From: Roseovarius sp.
GTDB lineage: Bacteria > Pseudomonadota > Alphaproteobacteria > Rhodobacterales > Rhodobacteraceae
Length of the DNA stretch: 47,173 bases
NCBI GenBank assembly: GCA_026709325.1
Contig: JAPOTF010000086.1
Location: forward strand, 1 to 47,173
Direction of reading: 5' to 3'
Below the pieces are notes generated by a model. That model saw only the letters and a program-made list of their open reading frames with translations. It made no database searches and had not been told where the DNA came from. The position numbers and the translations under genes are program-made. Below, piece by piece: positions 18,130 through 26,693 of the stretch; position 1 is the first letter of the stretch; the number at the start of each line of letters is the position of its first letter.

Positions 18130-20355
18130 TTATGGAAGGGGCTGCTGAAGCGGCGATGATTTCAAAAACGCCATTAGGCGTTTCGCGTCAATCGGCTTTT
18201 GAATGAATTCAAGACCCGACTCGGCGCACGAGGCGGAGAGATCGGAAGTCCTAATGGCTGAAATTATGCAGGCGGATATGGCGCCAAACTCCTTTCTTAT
18301 TTCATTTATAACCTCTATTCCCAGTTCGTCGTTGTCCAGCTGATAGTCGGCGACGATTACATCGGGAGACACGCCAATCTCGCGCAGTATGCCCACTGCT
18401 TCCGTCCTGTCCGGGCAGTCAATGACCTGAACACCCCAATGCTCCATTGTCATTGTAAGTGCGTTTCTGAGATTGGGGTCATTCTCTATCAAAAGCACAA
18501 TGAGATTTTGAAGATCATTGAATTTTTCAGGGTATATGCTTTTGGTGGCGCCGTCCTCTTCCAATGTGTGCGGCGCCAGTGGAACCTCTACCGAAAATCT
18601 TGTTCCCCTGCCCTCCGTGGAAACCAGTTTCAGGGGATGGCCGAGGAGTTTGGATGCGCGCTCAACGATCGCCAGACCCAGTCCCATGCCTTCCGCGGCG
18701 CTCGCATCGGCATTCAACCGCATGAATTCCTGAAAAACGTCATTCTGCTTTTCGCGGGGGATGCCAATGCCCGTGTCCCAGATCTCGATTCTTGCCGTTC
18801 TGGCCTTTTTTCTGACCCCCACCAGAACCCGGCCGGTATCGGTATAGCGTATGGCGTTGGAAATCAGATTTTGCAGAATCCTTCTCAGATATGTGGCATC
18901 GCTTGAAACAATTGCAGTGCTTGGAACAATCCGGATATCAAGCCCCTTGGCGTCGGCAACAGGCTTGAAGGAATCCGAAAGCTGCTCGAATATCACCTGC
19001 AGCGGAACGCCGGCAATCTGAACGGATGCAAGTCCCGAATCGAGTTTGGAGATGTCAAGCAGGGCTTGCAGGATGTGCTCCACGCTGGCAAGCGCGCTTT
19101 CCGCCTTTTCCGCAATTTGCCTTGTGGCCTTGTCGTTGCCCGTTTCTCTGCCAAGTGAAGCGATATAGAGCTTGGCGGCCGACAAAGGTTGCAGCAGATC
19201 ATGGCTTGCGGCCGCGACAAATCGCGATTTCGACGCGTTTGCCCTTTTGGCATCGTCCAGTGCCGCGGCAAGTTCCTCGGTTCTGCTTGCAACCCGCTGT
19301 TCAAGCATTTCATTGGCGTTGTGAAGCGCCTTTGTGGCTTGCCGCTCTGAAGTGACGTCGGTGAAAGAGATGACAAAGCCGCCATCCGGCATGTCTCGCG
19401 CGGATACTGAAAGAATGCTGTTGCCGCCGCCTCTCAATTCGAAAGCCAGGGGAGAGCGACCATTTTTGCTTCTTGTCCATTTATACAAATCTTTTAGCTT
19501 TATGCCATCCTGCAGGGTAAAATCCTTTCTTAGCTGACGAAACAGCTTATCAAAATTGACCCCCATTTGAAAGCGCGACGTGGGTATCGCCAGCAGTTCG
19601 CTAACCCGCTGGTTCCAGCCAACCAGTCTGAATTTGCTGTCAAAAATGCACAATCCCAAATCCAAATGTTCAAGTGTCGCGCTTATGAGACGGGCCTGAT
19701 CATCGCGAAGGCGATCACGCTCCATTCGCACTATGCGCATGATATCGGTAATATCGGTCTGCATTATTACGGTTCCGCCGTCTCGAGTACGGTGTTCGGA
19801 CACCTGAACCCAGCGATCATGGGTCATGCTTACATTGAACACCACATGGCTGAATTCATGCTGATTTACGCGTTTGCGGAGCCAGTCTTCCCGTGTTTCC
19901 GAATTTGCAAGCGAGAGATGCTTTGATCCGCTCGCGAGGTTGACATACTCTCCAAAACCAAGGCCCTGCTTTAACCTTCCCCGAATGTCCGGCATGTGCA
20001 TGCCGAAACGGCTGTTGAACATTACAAGCCTGTCCTCGGCGTTGAACAGGGCAAAACCCTCCTTGATTGTTTCAATCGCATTTGAAATGTCCTTCCGGGC
20101 GGCTTCCGTTTCCCGGTTGGCCTGACCAAGCCGGGCGTTTGATTCATTTAGGAGTTCAAGTGTGCGCTCGAGTTGATGCGTTCGGGTTCTGACTTCCTGT
20201 TCAAGCATGGCCGCGCGCTGGAACTGCGTGTACGCGGCGCCCGAGGAGTTTGTCGATTCCTCCACTCTTCGCATGAGTGCGGTGGCTATTCTTTGAAGTT
20301 TCTCGTTCTGTCGCTCAAGCGAATCGAGCGGATTAACGAGAGTCTGGATAATCAT
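18130..20355 (-). CDS. PAS-domain hybrid sensor histidine kinase (NahK/ErcS'-like)
   Basis: A 741-residue soluble sensor kinase. Order: N-terminal coiled coil (about 10-110), PAS-like segment with KEGFALFNAEDRLVMFNSRF (about 95-180), a second PAS with LDLGLCIFDSKFRLVGWNQR (about 235-340), another coiled coil, HisKA with phospho-acceptor His385 in ASHDLLQPLSAA, HATPase (NLISNAIRYT, DTGIGIP, GMGLGLAIV), and a C-terminal receiver with Asp670 in VIVADYQLD. No membrane segment is seen. Its ATG overlaps the FIST gene stop (ATGA). This domain plan and FIST neighbour match NahK/ErcS' of Pseudomonas, which controls PQQ-ethanol oxidation and biofilm functions and pairs with the FIST protein NosP. The PQQ dehydrogenase nearby supports the same role. 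Confidence 0.88.
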   Translation of the reverse strand: MIIQTLVNPLDSLERQNEKLQRIATALMRRVEESTNSSGAAYTQFQRAAMLEQEVRTRTHQLERTLELLNESNARLGQANRETEAARKDISNAIETIKEGFALFNAEDRLVMFNSRFGMHMPDIRGRLKQGLGFGEYVNLASGSKHLSLANSETREDWLRKRVNQHEFSHVVFNVSMTHDRWVQVSEHRTRDGGTVIMQTDITDIMRIVRMERDRLRDDQARLISATLEHLDLGLCIFDSKFRLVGWNQRVSELLAIPTSRFQMGVNFDKLFRQLRKDFTLQDGIKLKDLYKWTRSKNGRSPLAFELRGGGNSILSVSARDMPDGGFVISFTDVTSERQATKALHNANEMLEQRVASRTEELAAALDDAKRANASKSRFVAAASHDLLQPLSAAKLYIASLGRETGNDKATRQIAEKAESALASVEHILQALLDISKLDSGLASVQIAGVPLQVIFEQLSDSFKPVADAKGLDIRIVPSTAIVSSDATYLRRILQNLISNAIRYTDTGRVLVGVRKKARTARIEIWDTGIGIPREKQNDVFQEFMRLNADASAAEGMGLGLAIVERASKLLGHPLKLVSTEGRGTRFSVEVPLAPHTLEEDGATKSIYPEKFNDLQNLIVLLIENDPNLRNALTMTMEHWGVQVIDCPDRTEAVGILREIGVSPDVIVADYQLDNDELGIEVINEIRKEFGAISACIISAIRTSDLSASCAESGLEFIQKPIDAKRLMAFLKSSPLQQPLP

Positions 20356-21527
20356 TGCCTTTCATCCTCGGGAGGATATATTGCGACTCCCGTCAATGTC
20401 TGGTTGACATGTATCGAATTAAACTGTTCGCCATAAGTGGAAAACCCCACCACTCTATTGTTGGAAAGTATTTTGGATATGGCGCCGGTCATCTGCCTTT
20501 CCTGAGCCTCAAGACGACGCAGGATGCAGTCGCAGCCGAGAACGATATCCGGCAGTCCCTCTTTTGCAAGCAGCTTTATTTCTTCATTAAGATGTCCGAT
20601 CATGTCACGCGGTTCGGCAAGCGTCAGTACCAGCCCCTCATCAATTGCCGAAAAAAACACCAGATCGCCATCCTCGGTAACCTGCTGAATCGCCCTTACA
20701 TGATACTCGCCGCCAATTTTAACGGCGACAGGGTGGGCGGCAAAGGTAAATGTGGTAAGCTGTTCGGGATCCTTGCGAAGAATCCTTGCATATTCGCGGG
20801 CGGCGGGTTCCGCATTGATCTCGCGAACTATTCTTCTGGCGGGGTCGGCTTCTGTAACCACCATTCTTTGCGATGTTGGCACAAGGTGGTCAAACTTGAA
20901 TACTTTAACTGGACACCGGGTGCGGATTTGAATCAGAATTGCGGCGTTTTCCAGCGCATGTCCATCATGGAGCACATAGGTGTTGTCAAACCGCGTCCCG
21001 TCTCCTGCCGATCCTCCAAATAAAGGCACAGGGCCGAGGCCGGGCGCAAGTTCGGAGACGAGCACATCCTCCCTGGTGGAAAGTCCGTCAATCAATAGAA
21101 AGGTGAATTCATGATGCCAGTTGGGAACCTCTTCCATCATGGCGTTGCGATTGCCTATCATCAGATCAATTAAATCTTGCGCGTTAAAACTGCCCAGGTC
21201 GGGAACGGACAGTATTTTGGCGCGGAAGTGGGACTTCGGAAACCCGATGGCGACTATCCACCCGTCAGTGTAGCCTTCATGGGTTATTTCACCGGCGGTG
21301 GTACATCCGACTACAGGTGTTGGCGCAAAACTTCTTGCGACGCTCTCTATTACAGCGCTTGAGTCGGCATTGTAAGATGCAAAGATTACAACGAGTTCAA
21401 GATCGCAATTTCCAAGGCGTTCCAGCAGATCGCGCCCGGGATCGGAGGTGTTGTGGCGCACAAAGCCCGTTCTGGCAATGCCGATTGCGCCGGGGGTTTC
21501 CGGCATTGGTTCGGATGCGCTGTCCAC
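20352..21527 (-). CDS. FIST-domain sensory protein (NosP-like)
   Basis: FIST N and C domains fill this 391-residue protein: ELVVIFASYNADSSAVIESVARSF, VGCTTAGEITHEGYTDGWIVAIGFP and LLIDGLSTREDVLVSELAPGLGPVPLFGGSAGDG in the N part, and SAIDEGLVLTLAEPRDM, ILGCDCILRR-like VLGCDCILRRLEAQERQM and VGFSTYGEQF in the C part. In Pseudomonas, the FIST protein NosP binds haem, senses nitric oxide and inhibits the kinase NahK encoded beside it. The four-base overlap with the kinase gene here supports the same partnership. Haem binding is inferred from that relationship, not from a motif I can verify. Start is GTG at 21527 with GGAGA upstream. Confidence 0.88.
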   Translation of the reverse strand: MDSASEPMPETPGAIGIARTGFVRHNTSDPGRDLLERLGNCDLELVVIFASYNADSSAVIESVARSFAPTPVVGCTTAGEITHEGYTDGWIVAIGFPKSHFRAKILSVPDLGSFNAQDLIDLMIGNRNAMMEEVPNWHHEFTFLLIDGLSTREDVLVSELAPGLGPVPLFGGSAGDGTRFDNTYVLHDGHALENAAILIQIRTRCPVKVFKFDHLVPTSQRMVVTEADPARRIVREINAEPAAREYARILRKDPEQLTTFTFAAHPVAVKIGGEYHVRAIQQVTEDGDLVFFSAIDEGLVLTLAEPRDMIGHLNEEIKLLAKEGLPDIVLGCDCILRRLEAQERQMTGAISKILSNNRVVGFSTYGEQFNSIHVNQTLTGVAIYPPEDERQ

Positions 21528-21579
21528 CTTGCTTCTCCAATGATCCCGAATTGCGTTCAGGCTATATCGAATGGGGAAT

Positions 21580-22254
21580 CTATTGCAAGCTATGGTCGAA
21601 TGACGAGCGTTTTGCGATCAGCACGGCCTGCGTTCTGCTTTGAACGCCAAGTTTTCGCATGATGGCGGTTACATGCGCCTTGACCGTGGTTTCCGCAATC
21701 GAAAGGTCATATGCTATCTGCTTGTTTAATTTGCCTTCGCATATCAGTTGCAGTATTCGCGCCTGCTGATTTGTCAACGAGGACAGGCGGTTGATCGCCT
21801 CCTTCTCTTTCGAGTGCATTTCGGTATCGAGCGGAATGCACTCTTCAGGCAGAAAAACCCTTCCTTGTCCGATGACGTCCAGCGCGCCGGAAAACACCTC
21901 GCGCTGACTGTGTTTGGGGATGAATCCTGACGCGCCGGCCTGAATCACCTGGTTTACCACTCTGTTGTCCGTTATTGAGGATATAACCACAATGGGAGCT
22001 TTGGCGGCTGACTTAAGCCGTATCAATCCGTCAAGCCCATCCATGTCGGGCAAATTCAGATCAAGCAGAACCACGTCGGGACTAACCTCATTGGAAAGCA
22101 GTTCCATCGCGCTTTCCAGGCGGTTTGATGTATGCACCTCATCTATCGTTGAAGTTGCCTGCAATGTCATGGAAAGGGCCTCGCAAAAAAGAGGGTGATC
22201 ATCAACGATCAAAGCGCTGTTGAATCTTTTGCCGACAGTTTTCTTCCCCGCCAT
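21580..22254 (-). CDS. LuxR-family response regulator (AgmR/ErbR-like)
   Basis: A two-domain DNA-binding regulator of 224 residues. The receiver has acidic Asp18-Asp19 and phospho-acceptor Asp65 in DVVLLDLNLPDMDG; the C-terminal LuxR/FixJ HTH reads LTNQQARILQLICEGKLNKQIAYDLS followed by AETTVKAHVTAIMRKLGVQSRTQAV. Regulators of this form (AgmR/ErbR, also ExaE) activate PQQ alcohol dehydrogenase genes. It lies between the dehydrogenase and the FIST-kinase pair on the same strand, so the phosphorelay is probably kinase to this regulator. An inverted repeat upstream of the dehydrogenase is a candidate target. Confidence 0.9.
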   Translation of the reverse strand: MAGKKTVGKRFNSALIVDDHPLFCEALSMTLQATSTIDEVHTSNRLESAMELLSNEVSPDVVLLDLNLPDMDGLDGLIRLKSAAKAPIVVISSITDNRVVNQVIQAGASGFIPKHSQREVFSGALDVIGQGRVFLPEECIPLDTEMHSKEKEAINRLSSLTNQQARILQLICEGKLNKQIAYDLSIAETTVKAHVTAIMRKLGVQSRTQAVLIAKRSSFDHSLQ

Positions 22255-22343
22255 GATCTCAACCTTTTCCGCGAAAGTGGCAACCCGTGTCTAAAAAATC
22301 GCAAATTACGATGGATGAACCAATTGGCGAATAGCCGTAAATG

Positions 22344-22372
22344 AAAACATGCGCCCCGGAAAGGGCGCATGT
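22344..22372 (-). terminator. Rho-independent terminator after the PQQ alcohol dehydrogenase
   Basis: On the minus strand a 10-bp stem ACATGCGCCC/GGGCGCATGT with a six-base loop is followed by TTTTC. It lies about 40 bases after the dehydrogenase stop and before the regulator gene, so the highly expressed enzyme is insulated from its regulators. Confidence 0.75.
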
Positions 22373-22409
22373 AGTTCGCATTTCATCACTCAAAGGATCA
22401 CGCGGCGCC

Positions 22410-24173
22410 TCATTGGGCCATTGCGAGTTCCCTGGGCAGACGGAATGTCCAGAGCAGACCACCTTGATTGAGGTAGTTTACCTTTTTGGCAACTTCACCG
22501 CCCCAGAGTGGAACCGCGCCGCCCCAGCCTGAAATAATCGAGATAAACTGCTCGCCATCCTGCTCCCATGTGACGGGTTGGCCAACAACGCCCGATCCGG
22601 TCTGGAACGACCAGAGCTTTTCGCCGGTTTCATCGTCAAGAGCTATGAATTCGCCTTCGGGATTTCCAAAGAACACCAGACCGCCGGCGGTTGTCATGAC
22701 ACCCGACCAGAGCGGCGCGTCGTTCTTGTACTCCCAGACCCACTCGCCGGTGTCCGGATCAATCGCCTTCAGGCTGCCGATGTGATCTTCGTAGTTTGGC
22801 TTGATTGTGAAGCCGGACCCAAGATACGCGGCGCCTTTCTTGTAGGTGATTGGCTCGTTCCAGATGTCCATTCCCCATTCGTTCGTGGGCACGTAGAAAT
22901 TCCCGGTGCGCCGTGAAAAGGACATTGGCATCCAGTTTTTGCCGCCGAGGAATGAAGGTGACGAGAATACAACCTCTCCCTTTTTTCCATCCGCGGATTC
23001 CACCGGGTTGCCGGGACGGTTTTCCTCGTTGTAAATCGGGCGCCCGTTTTCATCCAGTCCCGATGCCCAGCTTATGTCCTTGACGAATGGTCCGCCGCGA
23101 ACGAATTTGCCATCCTCTCTGTTCAGAACGTAGAAAAATCCATTGCGGTCGGCGGTGGCATAGCGCATGTTGCCCGCGCGATCGACATATGGGATGACTT
23201 CGTTAACGCCGTCATAGTCCCATCCTTCACGCGGCGTGGTCTGGAAATGCCATTTGATCTCTCCGGTGTCGGGATCCATCCCAATACGGCTCGCGGCGTA
23301 AAGGTTGTCGCCGGAACCGTCATTGTGCTGGCCGGCGTTGCGCAGCCAGCTGTTCCATGGGGCGGGATTTCCAGTGCCAAAAACAATGGTGTGCGTGTCC
23401 GCGTCATAGGAACCGCCAAGCCAGGTTGCGCCACCGCCCGTTTTCCACATGTCACCGGGCCACGTTGCGTTGAGCGTTCCGGTCATGGTGCTTTCTTCGC
23501 CCTTGTATGTTCCCATGTGCCCTTCGATTACGGGACGGGTCCATATCAGTTCGCCGGTTTCAGTGTCGCGCGCCTGGACCTCGCCGACGATGCCGAATTC
23601 GCCTCCGGAGTTTCCGGTAATGACCAGGCCGTTTACTATGAGCGGTGCCGCGGTGTAGGAATATCCGGCCTTGTAGTCGGCTATTTTGTCGCGCCATATA
23701 ACGTCACCTGTATGGCGATTCAATGCGACAACGCGCGCATCAAGCGTTCCGAAGAATATTTTATCCCCGTATATGGCCGCTCCGCGGTTGACCACATCGC
23801 AGCAGGGAAGGATGCCCTCCGGTAGTCGCGCGTCGTACTGCCAGATTTCGGCGCCTGTTTTTACATCGATCGCATAAACTCTTGAATATGATCCGGTGAT
23901 GTACATCACTCCGTCGTAAATCAGCGGTTGGGTCTCCTGGCCACGCTGCTTTTCGCCGCCCAGTGAAAACGCCCATGCGGGAACAAGGTTCTTGACCGTC
24001 TCCCTGTTGACCATGTCGAGGGGGCTGTAACGCTGAAGACCGCGCCCCATGCCGTTGGTCAAAATTTGTGACGTGTTGGCCTGATCCTCTGCCAGGTCGC
24101 CATCCGCAACCTGGGCATTGGACATGCCCGCTGCAAACGCAAATGCGATTGCGGCCGTGATAACTCGCTTCAT
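22410..24173 (-). CDS. PQQ-dependent alcohol dehydrogenase, lanthanide-type active site
   Basis: A periplasmic quinoprotein of 587 residues with a signal peptide ending ...GMSNA-QVA. The beta-propeller shows repeated W-motifs, the adjacent cysteine pair Cys124-Cys125 of the PQQ-site disulfide ring, and metal ligands Glu192 (GGEFG), Asn269 (GTGNPAPWN) and Asp319. Asp319 is in WDYDG, so residue +2 is Asp321. Asp at +2 marks lanthanide-dependent enzymes (XoxF, ExaF, PedH); calcium enzymes have Ser, Thr or Ala there. The N-terminal [21 protein letters not shown] and overall form are closer to the ExaA/ExaF/PedH ethanol-type enzymes than to XoxF. Electrons should go to the PedF-like cytochrome c. 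ATG 24173 follows GGGAGAAA. Confidence 0.93.
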   Translation of the reverse strand: MKRVITAAIAFAFAAGMSNAQVADGDLAEDQANTSQILTNGMGRGLQRYSPLDMVNRETVKNLVPAWAFSLGGEKQRGQETQPLIYDGVMYITGSYSRVYAIDVKTGAEIWQYDARLPEGILPCCDVVNRGAAIYGDKIFFGTLDARVVALNRHTGDVIWRDKIADYKAGYSYTAAPLIVNGLVITGNSGGEFGIVGEVQARDTETGELIWTRPVIEGHMGTYKGEESTMTGTLNATWPGDMWKTGGGATWLGGSYDADTHTIVFGTGNPAPWNSWLRNAGQHNDGSGDNLYAASRIGMDPDTGEIKWHFQTTPREGWDYDGVNEVIPYVDRAGNMRYATADRNGFFYVLNREDGKFVRGGPFVKDISWASGLDENGRPIYNEENRPGNPVESADGKKGEVVFSSPSFLGGKNWMPMSFSRRTGNFYVPTNEWGMDIWNEPITYKKGAAYLGSGFTIKPNYEDHIGSLKAIDPDTGEWVWEYKNDAPLWSGVMTTAGGLVFFGNPEGEFIALDDETGEKLWSFQTGSGVVGQPVTWEQDGEQFISIISGWGGAVPLWGGEVAKKVNYLNQGGLLWTFRLPRELAMAQ

Positions 24174-24720
24174 TGGCTTTCTCCCATGTAGATTTTGTTC
24201 TGTCCCGAAAAGGCTGTACGATTGGACATTAAGGTTGCAACAGCCTATAATCTACCGTGTTGCATCAAAATAGCACTTAAGTCGCAAATTGGATTCCAAA
24301 AGCAAACTGGCATGGAAATCCGCTTTCCATCAAGCACCTGAAATTTAATGGTGCTGCCAGGCACGGGGCGAGCGGTGCATGCGGCATTAATGGGTATCGC
24401 AGCAAGATGCCTCAATCCCGGCGCTTTTTCATTTATCGCATTGAATCCAGAGCGGTGAAATATTTCACCGGCAATTGCCTCGCGGTTGACGGATTGTCTG
24501 CTCTGGTTGCTTTCGCATCGCATATTTCACGGCTTGCCTTTGATTTCGCTTCTCCCGGTTTGCAGTTCAATCTGGGAGACGGCCTCGCGGAACTTTTGCC
24601 GCAATCCGGGGGAAGATGTTTCGGACCGGCAGTGCAAATGCAAGTGGCGCCTTCACGCCCGCTTTTTTATGCGGACCTTTTGCGCAAAACAATGTCGAAA
24701 TCATAAGACGGGTTGCGGCA
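24174..24720. other. Intergenic region upstream of the PQQ alcohol dehydrogenase
   Basis: A 547-base gap that must hold the dehydrogenase promoter. It contains the inverted repeat at 24236-24264 and a perfect 18-base palindrome CGGTGAAATATTTCACCG at 24453-24470. Open frames in the left-centre are not supported by any motif. Confidence 0.5.
24236..24264. promoter_or_regulatory. Inverted repeat upstream of the PQQ alcohol dehydrogenase
   Basis: TGCAACA and TGTTGCA form a perfect 7-bp inverted repeat with a 15-base spacer, 63-91 bases before the dehydrogenase ATG. The position suits an activator site, possibly for the neighbouring LuxR-type regulator. No binding consensus is known to me that would prove it. 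Confidence 0.4.
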
Positions 24721-25512
24721 TTATCGTTTTACGCGCGTTTGACCCCGTGCCGGATCATATCCCCAAAAAGCTAGGGCAAGCATTGCGAACGTTGATATCA
24801 GCACCCATAACAGGGCGCTGGCATTGAACTCCAGATAAAGAGAAAAGCGAATTAGCTCGACGGCATATGTAAAGGGGTTTAATGCGCATATGTCATGCAG
24901 CAGTCTTGAACTTTCCGCCATTTTCCAGAGGGGATAAAGTGCTGATGACATAAAGAACATCGGAAAAATCACAAAGTTCATGACACCCGCGAAGTTTTCC
25001 AATTGACGGATCAGGCTTGAGAGAAGCAGCCCCATGGCTCCAAGCATAATGCCGCTTAAAAGCAAACCGGGCAGTACCGCCAAATATCCAAGTGGCGGCA
25101 TTGCAATCCCAAATGCCCTGGCGATGGCAAGAAAGGTGTATACTTGAAGGATGGAAATTATCGCCGATCCGAGCAGCCTGCAGAATAAAAGCCACCAGCG
25201 CGGAAACGGGCTGGTAAGCAAAAGCCGCATCGATCCCATTTCGCGATCATAAACCAGACCGAGTGAACTTTGCATGCCATTGAAGAGAACAACCATGGCG
25301 CACAGCCCGGGGACAATGTAGGTTTCATAGGTGATGTAGGTCTGGTAGGGGGGGATAATCGACAAACCGAGGGCCGCCCGAAAACCCGCGGCAAATATGA
25401 ACAGCCAGACAAGCGGTCTCACAAGCGCCGCGAGAAACCGCTCCCTCTGATGAATGAACCTCAGAAACTCCCGGCCGATAATTGCCCGCATCACGCCTGG
25501 CCATGATGTCAT
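24721..25512 (-). CDS. ABC-2 type transporter permease, PQQ-alcohol oxidation-associated (PedC-like)
   Basis: A polytopic ABC-2 (exporter-type) permease with about six hydrophobic segments: LVRPLVWLFIFAAGF, YIVPGLCAMVVLFNGMQSSLG, LFCRLLGSAIISILQVYTFLAI, LAVLPGLLLSGIMLGAMGLLLSS, MNFVIFPMFFMSSALYPLWKM and a last one near the C-terminus. ALNPFTYAVELIR is a common motif of this permease group. The start at 25512 overlaps the ATPase stop (ATGA). The family occurs with PQQ-dependent alcohol oxidation genes; the cargo is unknown. Confidence 0.85.
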   Translation of the reverse strand: MTSWPGVMRAIIGREFLRFIHQRERFLAALVRPLVWLFIFAAGFRAALGLSIIPPYQTYITYETYIVPGLCAMVVLFNGMQSSLGLVYDREMGSMRLLLTSPFPRWWLLFCRLLGSAIISILQVYTFLAIARAFGIAMPPLGYLAVLPGLLLSGIMLGAMGLLLSSLIRQLENFAGVMNFVIFPMFFMSSALYPLWKMAESSRLLHDICALNPFTYAVELIRFSLYLEFNASALLWVLISTFAMLALAFWGYDPARGQTRVKR

Positions 25513-26228
25513 TTGGAATCCTCCGTTCTGGATAGAAACCACTCGGCAAGAGGCAGATTCCCCCGAACGTCTCCAGCCTTGCCGTTGGCCATCACCTTGC
25601 CGTGATGCAGCACGAGAAGATTGTCCGCATCCCGGATTTCATCTGTAAGATGCGTCGTCCAGAGAACGCAAAGCCCCTCCTTGGCAAGGTCGTGAACCTC
25701 GTCGGTTATCTTGCGGCGCGAGGCCGCGTCCAGGCCAACGGTTGGCTCATCGAGCAGAAGAACGGCCGGATCGTGAAGCAGCGAGCGGGCAAGTTCGGTT
25801 CTTCGCCTGTGGCCGCCGTTGAGTTCGCGGATTTTCTCGTTGGCTCGATCCCGCATTCCCAATTTGTCAAGCGCGGCGTCTATGCGCCGGGGAACCTCGG
25901 AACGCGGCAATCCGTGGAGAGCGGCAAAATATCCGAGATTCTGATTCACGGTCAGATCCATGTCAAGCGTCTGCTGCTGAAATACAATTCCAAGCCTGGC
26001 CAAAGCGCGCCGGGGTGATTTGTCGAGGTTGTGTCCGGCAATGTGTATTGCGCCTTCGGAAGTCACCAGCAGTCTTGTAAGCAGAGAGACGAGCGTGGAT
26101 TTGCCCGCCCCGTTCGGGCCAAGTAGCGCACAGAATGATCCCATGGGTATCTCGCATGACACCGAGTCAAGTGCCAGTTTCCTCCCGTATCTGAAACTGA
26201 CGCCATTTGCCGACAACCCAGCGGTCAT
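25509..26228 (-). CDS. ABC transporter ATP-binding protein, PQQ-alcohol oxidation-associated
   Basis: The 239-residue ATPase has Walker A GPNGAGKS (37-44), a Q-loop FQQQTLDMDL, an altered signature LNGGHRRRTELARSL in place of LSGGQ, Walker B VLLLDEPTVGLD, and the H-loop TTHL. It is translationally coupled to the PedC-like permease, giving a heterodimeric exporter. The same kind of ATPase accompanies PQQ alcohol dehydrogenases in Pseudomonas and methylotrophs. The upstream 26338-26384 terminator separates it from the secreted-protein genes. Confidence 0.9.
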   Translation of the reverse strand: MTAGLSANGVSFRYGRKLALDSVSCEIPMGSFCALLGPNGAGKSTLVSLLTRLLVTSEGAIHIAGHNLDKSPRRALARLGIVFQQQTLDMDLTVNQNLGYFAALHGLPRSEVPRRIDAALDKLGMRDRANEKIRELNGGHRRRTELARSLLHDPAVLLLDEPTVGLDAASRRKITDEVHDLAKEGLCVLWTTHLTDEIRDADNLLVLHHGKVMANGKAGDVRGNLPLAEWFLSRTEDSK

Positions 26229-26337
26229 GCCGTCACCCGGACGGTTCTGTAAATGCGCATTTAAAGCCCGTACGCTGCAGGGGAAATGGAAACATTGACA
26301 TTATGGCTCGTTCCATAACAGAAATCCGATTGATGAT

Positions 26338-26384
26338 CCAAAAAAAACGGGACAGCGCCAGATAAAGCGAAATGTCCCGTTTTT
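26338..26384 (-). terminator. Strong rho-independent terminator (works on minus, possibly both strands)
   Basis: ACGGGACA/TGTCCCGT form an 8-bp stem around an 18-base loop. On the minus strand it is followed by eight T, ending transcripts of the two small secreted-protein genes. On the plus strand TTTTT also follows, so it could act in both directions. Confidence 0.8.
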
Positions 26385-26426
26385 GTGTCGGCATGTCAGC
26401 CGATTTCATGCAGGGCAAAGATGTTT

Positions 26427-26675
26427 TTATTCGGCGCGGCGACCGATTTCGTTCAGGTCGGAATCCAGCTCGATGTCATACTGATTGCCATCCGAGCATA
26501 TCACATCGTCCAGTTCATAGCCGTCATCTTCGACTTCAATGTCGTCGGTATCCATTTGACATTCCATTTCAGCCAGCATGGCCTCGATTTGCGCCACTGT
26601 TTCGACGCCGATTTCATCGGCAAATGCCGGCGCGGCGGCAAATGCCAGAATTGCGGTAATTGGCTTGAGCTTCAT
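26427..26675 (-). CDS. Small acidic secreted protein, PepSY-like
   Basis: An 82-residue protein with a clean signal peptide (MKLKPITAILAFAAAPAFA). The mature part of about 63 residues is strongly acidic (many Asp and Glu, few basic residues), has two cysteines (MECQ and VICSD) that could form a disulfide, and a C-terminal GYELDDVICSDG plus YDIELDSDLNEIGRR that resembles a PepSY hairpin. AAAGGA precedes the ATG. It is downstream of another secreted-protein gene in the same direction and ends before a strong terminator. Location among PQQ genes suggests periplasmic metal or enzyme handling; that is inference. Confidence 0.75.
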   Translation of the reverse strand: MKLKPITAILAFAAAPAFADEIGVETVAQIEAMLAEMECQMDTDDIEVEDDGYELDDVICSDGNQYDIELDSDLNEIGRRAE

Positions 26676-26693
26676 TGATCGTCCTTTTATGGG

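Noticed and set aside
20355-21023. 222-codon plus-strand frame opposite the FIST gene
   Set aside because: Antisense to a clearly coding FIST protein and without recognisable motifs.
22410-24173. XoxF-type methanol dehydrogenase
   Set aside because: The lanthanide Asp is present, but the N-terminal region and general form are closer to ExaA/ExaF/PedH, and xoxG is not seen.
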